Below are positions 1 to 5,121 of a DNA stretch of 6,011 bases, one piece after another; the stretch's first letter is position 1; the number at the start of each line of letters is the position of its first letter. This DNA comes from an uncultured bacterium (GTDB lineage Bacteria; Cyanobacteriota; Vampirovibrionia; Gastranaerophilales; Gastranaerophilaceae): positions 1-6,011 of the forward strand of contig USCK01000113.1 of assembly GCA_900553205.1 (NCBI GenBank), in the 5' to 3' direction. The notes under the pieces are model-generated. The model ran no database searches and was not told the DNA's origin. It worked only from the letters and a program-made list of their open reading frames with translations. The position numbers and the translations under genes are program-made.

Positions 1-41
1 CTGCTAACCAAACACCATCTATCGCACTTAATTTAATCTAA
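1..41 (+). CDS. Flagellin, C-terminal end only (cut by window start)
   Basis: Reading from base 3, twelve codons give ANQTPSIALNLI followed by a taa stop at 39-41; bases 1-2 belong to the previous codon. This closely matches the last twelve residues of the complete flagellin downstream (ANQSPSTAINLI; 9 of 12 identical), and flagellins typically end in a D0 helix with an AN-Q-P pattern. It is therefore the tail of a second flagellin gene in tandem with the one at 189-1031. The terminal D0 helix packs into the core of the filament. Only the end is visible, so length, type and start are unknown. The stop codon is embedded in the palindrome of the following terminator-like hairpin. Confidence 0.85.
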   Translation, partial: ANQTPSIALNLI

Positions 42-55
42 TTAGATTAATTTTT
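33..55 (+). terminator. Probable weak intrinsic terminator after upstream flagellin
   Basis: Positions 33-50 form a perfect 18-nt palindrome (arms ttaatct and agattaa around aatt), directly followed by five T residues (51-55). The stem is AT-rich and so weak, and its left arm overlaps the last codons of the upstream flagellin. Position and T-run fit a Rho-independent terminator separating the two flagellin genes, but read-through into the second gene is plausible. Confidence 0.55.
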
Positions 56-188
56 GTTACAAAATTTCAGTTTACTGATTTAAAGGGTATAAAAAAATCT
101 TTATTATAAATAGAGAGTATCGTATTTACAATTAAATAAAAGAGAGAATAAGGATTATTTTCCCACATTTGAAAGGAGTATCAGACAA

Positions 189-1031
189 ATGGCTCTAACT
201 ATAAATACTAATTTGGGGTCTTTGATTGTTAAAAAAGATTTGCAAACTGCAACAAATAATTTGCATAAAGCATTGAAACAAGCAAAGCTTTCAGAAAGTA
301 TAAAAAATATTGCAGCGATTAATCAACAATCATCTATTGTAGACGATAAGGTTGATACACAGTTAAATGCAATTAGTGTAGCTCAAGATAATGTAGCTAT
401 AGGTTCAGGAATGTTATCAACTGCAGATAACAATTTTGATGTTATATCTACACAATTTAATAGAATCAAAACATTTGTTAAAGAAATGGAATCAGGCAAA
501 ATATCAGATTCTGTCGGACGGGCAAAAATTCAAGAAGCTTTTGAAGCTATTGATATAATTGCAAAAGGCACAGAGTTTAATGGCACAAAACTATTAGACG
601 GAAATGATGAAGAAGTAAAACTACAAATAGGTACGGACAAATCTAATGATAGTAAAATCTCTATTGGTTCAGAAATCTTTTTAGATTCTAAATCTGAGGC
701 TTTAGTAGGTATGTCAAAAGATGATTTTATATCATTGATATCAGACAAAGAAAATGGTTATTCAAAGATTTATGAGGCTTTGAATAGCGCATCAGAAACA
801 ATTTCTGCACGCAGGACCAATATTGCAAAAGTTCAGAACAAACTTGATGCGACAGCAGATTCACTTGATGTTCAATACGCAAATATCACATCATCAATGT
901 CAACAATAAAAGATGCTGATGTTGCTTCATCTTCTGCCGAAAACATCAAATCACAAATCTTGAGTCAGGCGTCTGCGTCACTTGTTTCGGTGGCTAACCA
1001 ATCGCCTTCGACTGCGATAAATTTGATTTAG
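189..1031 (+). CDS. fliC: Flagellin (filament subunit), short and divergent
   Basis: This is the structural subunit of the flagellar filament, exported by the flagellar type III apparatus and polymerised outside the cell. The 280-aa product has the usual layout: an N-terminal D0/D1 part (about 1-140, starting MALTINTNLGSL and ending with EFNGTKLLDG at 129-138), a short variable middle (about 139-190), and a C-terminal D1/D0 part (about 191-280) with VQNKLD (215-220), IKDADVA (240-246), ILSQAS (257-262) and ANQSPSTAINLI (269-280). The middle is far shorter than in enterobacterial flagellins. Oddly, the common LSSGLRIN-type signature followed by DDAAGLAI is not recognisable around residues 32-58, where QAKLSESIKN and VDDKVDTQL stand instead. 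The start is supported by AAAGGAG at 172-178, ten bases upstream, and by the family-typical MALTINTN. It lies 147 nt after another flagellin's stop and ends at a strong terminator, so it is probably its own transcription unit. Family assignment is certain; whether it is the major or a minor filament subunit is not. Confidence 0.95.
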   Translation: MALTINTNLGSLIVKKDLQTATNNLHKALKQAKLSESIKNIAAINQQSSIVDDKVDTQLNAISVAQDNVAIGSGMLSTADNNFDVISTQFNRIKTFVKEMESGKISDSVGRAKIQEAFEAIDIIAKGTEFNGTKLLDGNDEEVKLQIGTDKSNDSKISIGSEIFLDSKSEALVGMSKDDFISLISDKENGYSKIYEALNSASETISARRTNIAKVQNKLDATADSLDVQYANITSSMSTIKDADVASSSAENIKSQILSQASASLVSVANQSPSTAINLI

Positions 1032-1057
1032 GATTACAAATATTATACAAATATACC

Positions 1058-1087
1058 AAAACGAGAATAATTTTTTATTCTCGTTTT
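1058..1087 (+). terminator. Strong intrinsic terminator, probably bidirectional
   Basis: A perfect 12-bp stem (aaaacgagaata at 1058-1069 and its complement at 1076-1087) encloses a 6-nt loop. The right arm ends in TTTT with more T-rich sequence after it, and the left arm begins with AAAA, so the minus-strand transcript also ends its stem in a U run. It starts 26 nt after the flagellin stop and lies in the path of the convergent nuclease gene, so it can serve both. Confidence 0.88.
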
Positions 1088-1090
1088 CTT

Positions 1091-1218
1091 TAAGTTATTA
1101 AGAGCTAAGTTAATAAGTGATTAAGGTTTAATAGTGATAAAGTCATTCTTGTATATGTTACGTAATTCGATGACAAAACTTTCTTATTCACTTAATAACC
1201 TAGTAACTTAGTAACTTA
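1091..1218. repeat. Long imperfect inverted repeat (MITE/REP-like palindromic element)
   Basis: The left arm (1091-1120, taagttatta...aataagtga) matches the reverse complement of 1188-1218 at about 25 of 31 aligned positions with one gap. Inside these arms, gtcat (1142-1146) pairs with atgac (1170-1174), and a partial match of agtgataaagt (1133-1143) to the complement of 1178-1192 joins the outer and inner parts. The centre includes the 8-nt palindrome ttacgtaa (1158-1165). The whole could fold into one long hairpin with a loop of about 23 nt. It contains no gene. Its right arm recurs at 1770-1821, which points to a dispersed intergenic repeat family rather than a one-off structure. It fills nearly all the space between the flagellin terminator and the nuclease stop codon. 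Confidence 0.7.
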
Positions 1219-1220
1219 AT
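1169..1220 (+). repeat. 52-nt direct repeat, left copy (downstream of nuclease gene)
   Basis: This copy and the one at 1770-1821 agree at 48 of 52 positions without gaps. The first 26 bases (gatgacaaaactttctta and on) and the last 17 are identical; the differences lie between. From about 1184 to 1215 the copy is built of 8-nt units with consensus TTANTNAC (units at 1184, 1192, 1200, 1208). It lies 10 nt after the stop of the minus-strand nuclease gene. Confidence 0.88.
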
Positions 1221-1230
1221 TAAAACTTAC

Positions 1231-1656
1231 TTACTGCTTATACTCATAAACCAGACAACCACCTTGTTGGAGCATATATTCATTTATATTAATATTATCA
1301 GCGTATAAGATTCCGACTTTTCTATCATATCTGTCTGTATCGGTGAATTTAACTTTTACATTCGGGTGGTTTTCCAAAAATTTGCATAAAATTCTTTTTG
1401 ACTGAACTCCTTTTTTAACAACTTCTTCAATAGAAATTTTGTTGAGGTATGCCTGTTTATAAGCTCTGTTTATTTTAGATGTTTCGTAACAGTCTATCCC
1501 TGTCAGTCTTATTGGTACTTCTTTGCCATCAACAATACCTTTGATAGTGTCGCCGTCACATACTTTGGTGATAATGATTTTGTGAAAACACATATCTGCC
1601 ATAACGATTTCAGATATTGTTAATATTGTAAGTACCATAATTATTATTTTTTTCAT
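1231..1656 (-). CDS. Exported staphylococcal-nuclease-family (SNase/thermonuclease) protein
   Basis: This 141-aa protein probably cleaves DNA or RNA phosphodiester bonds in a Ca2+-dependent manner outside the cytoplasm. Residues 1-20 form a signal peptide (MKK, a hydrophobic stretch, then VMA before D21), with no convincing lipobox. The SNase fold follows. The catalytic set can be aligned to S. aureus nuclease: D36 in CDGDT (D21), R50 in IRLTGID (R35), D55 (D40), E58 (E43) and R112 in RYDRKVG (R87). A late NEYMLQQG motif (125-132) is also typical. So the active site looks complete, and length suits a single-domain enzyme. Five Cys in the predicted mature part (23, 33, 56, 91, 134) are unusual compared with the Cys-free S. 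aureus enzyme. No good Shine-Dalgarno precedes the ATG; a TATAAT lies only 4 nt upstream on its strand, so leaderless expression is possible. It is convergent with flagellin, divergent from the operon at 1914, and flanked by 52-nt direct repeats. Role (nucleotide scavenging, biofilm DNA turnover or defence) is unknown. Confidence 0.88.
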   Translation of the reverse strand: MKKIIIMVLTILTISEIVMADMCFHKIIITKVCDGDTIKGIVDGKEVPIRLTGIDCYETSKINRAYKQAYLNKISIEEVVKKGVQSKRILCKFLENHPNVKVKFTDTDRYDRKVGILYADNININEYMLQQGGCLVYEYKQ

Positions 1657-1738
1657 AATAATTATAATGAACTTTTTAAAGACATTTTACTATTAGCTGT
1701 TTGACTGTTTTTTGTAATTTATAAACGATATTAAATCT

Positions 1739-1780
1739 TGGTAGAGATCCTTCGGGATAAATCCCTCTGGATGACAAAAC
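1739..1780. repeat. Small palindromic repeat module (gatccttcggg ... ggatgac type)
   Basis: Within 1747-1774 the sequence reads gatcc, ttc, ggg, ataaat, ccc, tct, ggatga, so atcc pairs with ggat and ggg(at) with (at)ccc around a small loop. It is GC-richer than the AT-rich surroundings. Short intergenic palindromes of this general form, ending in ggatgaca, are common in many bacterial genomes. Its end merges into the 52-nt repeat copy that begins at 1770. The palindrome is seen; membership of a dispersed family is inference. Confidence 0.5.
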
Positions 1781-1821
1781 TTTCTTATTCACTTATTTAC
1801 TTAATAACTTAGTAACTTAAT
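1770..1821 (+). repeat. 52-nt direct repeat, right copy (upstream of operon)
   Basis: This is the second copy of the repeat at 1169-1220, same orientation, 601 nt to the right, 48 of 52 bases identical. The four 8-nt units start at 1785, 1793, 1801 and 1809 (for example ttaataac, ttagtaac). Unlike the left copy, it has no matching inverted arm nearby; instead the ccttcggg palindrome sits on its left. It lies between the nuclease start and the promoter region of the 81-aa gene's operon. Confidence 0.88.
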
Positions 1822-1841
1822 ATCAAAAATAATCTCTATTT

Positions 1842-1878
1842 TTGCTTATCTTTACATCTTTGGTTTAAATGATAAACT
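1842..1878 (+). promoter_or_regulatory. Possible sigma70-type promoter of the yceD-rpmF-plsX-fab operon
   Basis: Two weak overlapping candidates lie between the right-hand repeat and the first operon gene: TTTACA (1851-1856) with TAAACT (1873-1878), spacing 16, and TTGCTT (1842-1847) with TTAAAT (1865-1870), spacing 17. Neither is a strong match and AT-rich sequence yields such hits by chance. A promoter is expected here because the upstream gene is divergent. Confidence 0.25.
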
Positions 1879-1886
1879 TTTAATAT

Positions 1887-1911
1887 AGGAGAATTGTAAA
1901 GGAGAATTGTA
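1887..1911 (+). promoter_or_regulatory. Duplicated Shine-Dalgarno (12-nt tandem repeat)
   Basis: The 12-mer aggagaattgta occurs at 1887-1898 and again at 1900-1911, one base apart. The second AGGAG (1900-1904) is 9 nt from the ATG at 1914 and is the working ribosome binding site. The first lies 13 nt further upstream and has no start codon at a suitable distance. Confidence 0.8.
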
Positions 1912-1913
1912 CA

Positions 1914-2159
1914 ATGGCTCAACAATATATTCCACAACCAAAAACAAGAACAGCATTAGTTTTATTCTTGAAGGGTGCAGCAACACCGGTTGTTTTGTAT
2001 TTTGATAATCCTCAAGCAGTTTATCAAGAATTTAAACAACTTATGAAAAGTCCTTCGCCTGTTCTTGTAGAAAAAGAAGCAAACGGACCTGTTAAAAAGA
2101 TTTGTTTTGTTTCTACTCAAATTGCAAGCTTAGTTTTACAGGACGAAGTTTATGGATAA
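1914..2159 (+). CDS. Uncharacterised 81-aa protein, first gene of the ribosome/lipid operon
   Basis: I do not recognise this protein. It is small and soluble-looking, with no signal peptide, membrane segment or Cys motif (a single Cys at 64). The pattern of residues suggests two beta strands (about 13-20, TALVLFLK, and 24-30, TPVVLYF), a helix (about 32-45, NPQAVYQEFKQLMK), then strands at about 49-53 and 61-78 (KKICFVSTQIASLVLQDEV): a compact alpha/beta fold by inference only. It has its own AGGAG site, and its end overlaps yceD by 8 nt (ATGGATAA at 2152-2159), the layout of translational coupling. Sitting ahead of yceD and rpmF, it could be linked to ribosome assembly or translation, but nothing in the sequence proves this. 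Reality of the gene is well supported by the RBS, the overlap and normal composition. Confidence 0.85.
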   Translation: MAQQYIPQPKTRTALVLFLKGAATPVVLYFDNPQAVYQEFKQLMKSPSPVLVEKEANGPVKKICFVSTQIASLVLQDEVYG

Positions 2160-2634
2160 GGTAAAGATTTCAGAAATAGAAAATTCTAAGGACAAATTTC
2201 TTCATCTTGATATTGAGGACAGTCTTTTAGAACCACAAGCTGACCTGAAGGCTTCTCTTGATATAACTCCTTTGGGAGAATTTATCTCCGTAAAAGGACA
2301 TGTTACAGGAACTGTTAAGCTGGTTTGTGATTTATGTCTAAAAGAATTTGATTACAATTTGGATTTTGATATAGATGAAATGTATGCTAAAAACTCTGTC
2401 TATGACGGTGAAAAGCAAGAGATAGAGATAAAAGACGGACAATTTGTAATAGATTTAAATGGCTCTGATGAAATTGATATTTATGACTTATTGTATCAAT
2501 CTGTAATATTAGAGTTACCAAATAAAAAAGTTTGTGGTATAAATTGTAAAGAGGATTTCTTTGAAAAAGATGATTCTTTTAAGGTTCATGATGAAAGAAT
2601 GGACATATTCAAAACAATAAAGATAGAAAAATAG
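2152..2634 (+). CDS. yceD: YceD/DUF177 family protein (large-subunit rRNA accumulation)
   Basis: This 160-aa protein belongs to the DUF177/YceD family, whose E. coli member is needed for normal 23S rRNA accumulation. The family's paired-cysteine layout is clear: CDLC at 59-62 in the LVCDLCLKEF segment and CGINC at 128-132 in the LPNKKVCGINC segment, a likely metal-binding or structural set. Between them are an acidic DEMY region (75-78) and a DIYDLLYQSVILELP stretch (109-123) typical of the family. The charge is strongly acidic overall. The ATG lies inside the end of the 81-aa gene (8-nt overlap), so translation is probably coupled to it. rpmF follows after 31 nt, the arrangement seen across many bacteria, which supports the assignment. 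Confidence 0.9.
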   Translation: MDKVKISEIENSKDKFLHLDIEDSLLEPQADLKASLDITPLGEFISVKGHVTGTVKLVCDLCLKEFDYNLDFDIDEMYAKNSVYDGEKQEIEIKDGQFVIDLNGSDEIDIYDLLYQSVILELPNKKVCGINCKEDFFEKDDSFKVHDERMDIFKTIKIEK

Positions 2635-2665
2635 TCGAAGTAATATATAGAAAGGTATAAGGAAA

Positions 2666-2980
2666 ATGGCAGTACCAAAGAAAAGAACAGGACATAGTGC
2701 ACAAGGAAAAAGAAGAGCAAATTGGAAGGCTACAAAACCTGAAACAACTATTTGTTCAAATTGTGGTGAACCGGTTTTAACTCACACAGTATGTACAGCT
2801 TGTGGACATTACAAAGGTGAACCTGTAAGTTTAAAAGATAAACAAGTAGAAGTTAAAGAAGAAAAGAAAGCAGCAAAAAAATCAACTAAGAAATCTGCTA
2901 AAAAAGAAGAAGCAGTTGAAGAAACAAAAGTTGAAGAAACTGTTGCAGAAGAAAAAGAAGAAAAATCTACTGAAGAATAA
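2666..2980 (+). CDS. rpmF: Ribosomal protein bL32 with long Lys/Glu-rich C-terminal extension
   Basis: This is a large-subunit ribosomal protein. Residues 1-56 are ordinary bL32: MAVPKKRTGHSAQGKRRANW at the start, then a zinc-ribbon with C30-x2-C33 (CSNC) and C43-x2-C46 (CTAC), ending HYKGEPV. Typical bL32 stops near 55-60 residues; this one reaches 104. The extra part is low-complexity: a Lys/Ala-rich basic stretch (about 64-81, KKAAKKSTKKSAKK) followed by a Glu-rich acidic end (about 81-104). The same reading frame continues without a break and plsX has its own start 24 nt after the stop, so the extension is genuine in this sequence rather than a read-through artefact. AAAGG at 2651-2655 is 10 nt upstream of the ATG. 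The tail is likely disordered; its function is unknown. Confidence 0.95.
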   Translation: MAVPKKRTGHSAQGKRRANWKATKPETTICSNCGEPVLTHTVCTACGHYKGEPVSLKDKQVEVKEEKKAAKKSTKKSAKKEEAVEETKVEETVAEEKEEKSTEE

Positions 2981-3004
2981 TAACAGAAAATAGAAGAGGA
3001 CGAG

Positions 3005-4060
3005 ATGACAAGAATAGCTATTGATGCAATGGGTGGCGACCACGCTCCTTTTGAGATAGTTGCCGGTGCAGTTTGGGGTGCAGCCGAATACGGTGTAGGA
3101 CTTGAATTGGTTGGTAAACAAGATCAAATAGAGCAAGTATTGGATCAAATTGACCAAGAGGGTATATATTCTGACTGTGGTAAAGGTGGAAAGAAAAAAA
3201 GAATCAAAGTTGATGTAAAAAAACTTGATATCAAAATCACTCATGCATCAGAAATTATCGAAATGGGCGAAGCTCCCGGACAAGCTATTCGTAAGAAAAA
3301 GAAATCTTCTATTGTATTAGCTGTAGATGCCGTTGCAAAGGGTAGTTCAGATGCAGTTGTTGCTGCAGGTTCTACCGGTGCAGCTATGGCATCAAGTTTG
3401 TTTGGTTTGGGCAGAATTCCGGGGATTGAAAGACCTGCGATTGCTGTTACATTACCTACTATGAAAAAACCTATTGTTGTTATTGATGCAGGTGCAAACA
3501 GCAGCTGTACTCCACAGATGTTGAAACAGTTTGCTATTATGGGTTTAACTTTCTCAAAGAATGTTTTGGGTGTTGAAAATCCAAGAGTAGGTGTTTTGAA
3601 TATCGGTGAAGAAGCAGGTAAAGGTAATGAGCTTGCTCAAAATACATACAAATTGTTAGAACAAGAACAAGGTAATATGAATTTTGTCGGAAACATTGAA
3701 GGTAGAGAAATCTTCTTGAATGTTTGTGATGTTATTGTTTGTGATGGTTTTGTAGGTAATGTCGCGTTGAAGATTACAGAAGGTACATCTTCAATGTTAT
3801 TCAGAATGATTAAGGCTGAGTTCAAGTCTGATTTTGTCGGTGCAATTATTGGTATGCTTGCAAAACCATTTATGAAACGTATTTATGAAAAAATAAACTA
3901 TGAAGAATTTGGAGGAGCTTTACTTTTGGGGGTTAAGGGTATAACAATTATCTCTCATGGCAGAAGTAAAGCATACGCTATTAAAAATGCCGTAAGAGTA
4001 GCTAAAGAAGCTGTTGAAAAAGGCGTAAACAGAAAAATTTCAGAATTTATAGAGGGCTAG
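3005..4060 (+). CDS. plsX: Phosphate acyltransferase PlsX
   Basis: PlsX converts acyl-ACP and phosphate to acyl-phosphate, the acyl donor for PlsY in phosphatidic acid synthesis, and acts at the inner face of the membrane. The 351-aa product has the family motifs in order: IAIDAMGGDHAP (4-15), IRKKKKSSIVLA (95-106), AGSTGA (121-126), IERPAIAVTLPT (141-152), DAGAN (161-165), PRVGVLNIGEE..KGNE (193-209), CDGFVGNVALK (246-256) and FGGALLLGVKG...SHG (302-319). Compared with the B. subtilis protein from memory, it carries an extra stretch of about 22 residues at roughly 53-75, rich in Lys and Gly (GKGGKKKR, 59-66). GAGG at 2996-2999 serves as ribosome binding site. It sits between rpmF and fabH (8-nt gap), the common gene order. 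Confidence 0.96.
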   Translation: MTRIAIDAMGGDHAPFEIVAGAVWGAAEYGVGLELVGKQDQIEQVLDQIDQEGIYSDCGKGGKKKRIKVDVKKLDIKITHASEIIEMGEAPGQAIRKKKKSSIVLAVDAVAKGSSDAVVAAGSTGAAMASSLFGLGRIPGIERPAIAVTLPTMKKPIVVIDAGANSSCTPQMLKQFAIMGLTFSKNVLGVENPRVGVLNIGEEAGKGNELAQNTYKLLEQEQGNMNFVGNIEGREIFLNVCDVIVCDGFVGNVALKITEGTSSMLFRMIKAEFKSDFVGAIIGMLAKPFMKRIYEKINYEEFGGALLLGVKGITIISHGRSKAYAIKNAVRVAKEAVEKGVNRKISEFIEG

Positions 4061-4068
4061 AGGTTAAA

Positions 4069-5079
4069 ATGACAAATAAATTGATTCCGTTGCGTATTGC
4101 AGGTGTTGGGTATTCTTTACCTGAAACAGTGGTTACAAATGATGACCTGACAAAACTGTATGAAACATCAGATGAATGGATTTATTCAAGAACAGGAATC
4201 AAGGAACGTCGTTTGGTGTCGGGTGAAGAAAACGCTATTGATTTAGGCTTCAAGGCTGCAAAAAATGCTATTGAAAAAGCTGGTATTAATCCTGAAGAAA
4301 TTGATTTGATATTGGCAGCATCATCTGCACCTCCTGATTTGTATCCAGCAATAGCTTGCCATATTCACAAAAGATTAGAAATCTCAAAACCTGTTCCTGC
4401 TTTTGATATTACTGCAGCATGCTCAGGACTTATTTATGGTTTAAGTATTGCAAAGGCTTATATTGCATCAGGCATGTACAAAAATATCTTGATAGTTGCA
4501 ACAGATAACAATTCAAGATTGTTAGACTGGACAGATAGAGGTACTTCTATTTTATTTGGTGATGGTGCAGGTGCTATGGTTGTGACTCAAGCAGAGGACG
4601 GAGTTGACGATATTATTGCAATAGATATCAAGGCAGACGGTAATTTTGGACATTTGATTGAGTTGCCATTTTCTGGTAAGAATTGTCCTTTAGTTGAGCC
4701 AAACGAGGTGCAACCTGCAGGAATAAAAATGAACGGTCGTGGGGTTTATACCTTTGTTGCTAAGGTTTTACCACAGTATGTTGAACAGTTGCTTGCAGAT
4801 GCAGGTGTCAGTGCCGGCGAAATTGATTATTTAATTCCTCACCAAGCAAATATGAGAATTATTCAAGCCGTTCAAGAAAGACTTGGATATTCTGATGAAA
4901 AAGTAATTTCAAACATAAAATATTATGGAAACACATCAGCTGCGTCAATTCCTATTGCAATGGCAGAAGGTGTTGAAAAAGGCAAGGTGAAACTTCCTTC
5001 AACTGCAGTATTATGTGGTTTTGGTGCTGGCATGACATGGGGTGGTGCCATTGTTAGATTGAGAGAAGGTATTTGTTAG
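4069..5079 (+). CDS. fabH: 3-oxoacyl-ACP synthase III (KAS III, FabH)
   Basis: FabH condenses an acyl-CoA primer with malonyl-ACP, the first elongation step of type II fatty acid synthesis, in the cytosol. The 336-aa thiolase-fold product has the full Cys-His-Asn triad: C118 in ITAACSG (114-120), H258 in PHQAN (257-261) and N288 in YYGNTSAASIP (285-295). Other hallmarks are SDEWIYSRTGIKERR (34-48), FGDGAGA (163-169), MNGRGVY (221-227) and the C-terminal CGFGAGMTWGGA (316-327). Length is normal to slightly long. It begins 8 nt after the plsX stop, with AGAGG (4059-4063) overlapping that stop codon and 5 nt before the ATG, so the two are probably translated together. Primer preference (acetyl or branched) cannot be read from this. 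Confidence 0.97.
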   Translation: MTNKLIPLRIAGVGYSLPETVVTNDDLTKLYETSDEWIYSRTGIKERRLVSGEENAIDLGFKAAKNAIEKAGINPEEIDLILAASSAPPDLYPAIACHIHKRLEISKPVPAFDITAACSGLIYGLSIAKAYIASGMYKNILIVATDNNSRLLDWTDRGTSILFGDGAGAMVVTQAEDGVDDIIAIDIKADGNFGHLIELPFSGKNCPLVEPNEVQPAGIKMNGRGVYTFVAKVLPQYVEQLLADAGVSAGEIDYLIPHQANMRIIQAVQERLGYSDEKVISNIKYYGNTSAASIPIAMAEGVEKGKVKLPSTAVLCGFGAGMTWGGAIVRLREGIC

Positions 5080-5121
5080 AAGGTTTGGTTTTAGCTTTCT
5101 AAGGAAGATTAAGGAGTAGTA

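Noticed and set aside
65..110. Sigma28 or sigma70 promoter for the flagellin gene
   Set aside because: A TAAA at 81-84 and two TATAAA hexamers (88-93, 105-110) are present, but no GCCGATAA-like box follows at the sigma28 spacing and no acceptable -35 lies 16-18 nt before either hexamer. A promoter probably exists in 42-188, but I cannot place it.
530..748. Minus-strand open frame inside the flagellin gene
   Set aside because: It lies wholly within a certain flagellin coding region and has no recognisable features.
1091..1230. CRISPR array or tandem repeat array
   Set aside because: The repeated 8-nt units are contiguous, with no spacer-repeat alternation and no cas genes; the larger structure is an inverted repeat.
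1739..1780. tRNA or small structured RNA gene
   Set aside because: The short hairpin has no cloverleaf arms, no anticodon stem and no 3' CCA or acceptor pairing.
1231..1821. Insertion sequence or transposon carrying the nuclease
   Set aside because: There is no transposase and the flanking copies are direct 52-nt repeats of an intergenic family, not terminal inverted repeats with target duplications. Recombination between repeats is a better explanation.
2882..3244. Minus-strand open frame rich in Phe and Cys opposite rpmF/plsX
   Set aside because: It is the antisense of the Lys/Glu-rich L32 tail and of the PlsX start, so its Phe-rich composition is a mirror of AAG/GAA codons. No ribosome site or family match.
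5071..5101. Terminator between fabH and fabD
   Set aside because: tagaa and ttcta can pair around this gap, but the stem is only about 5 bp and no T-run follows; a strong ribosome site for fabD comes straight after.
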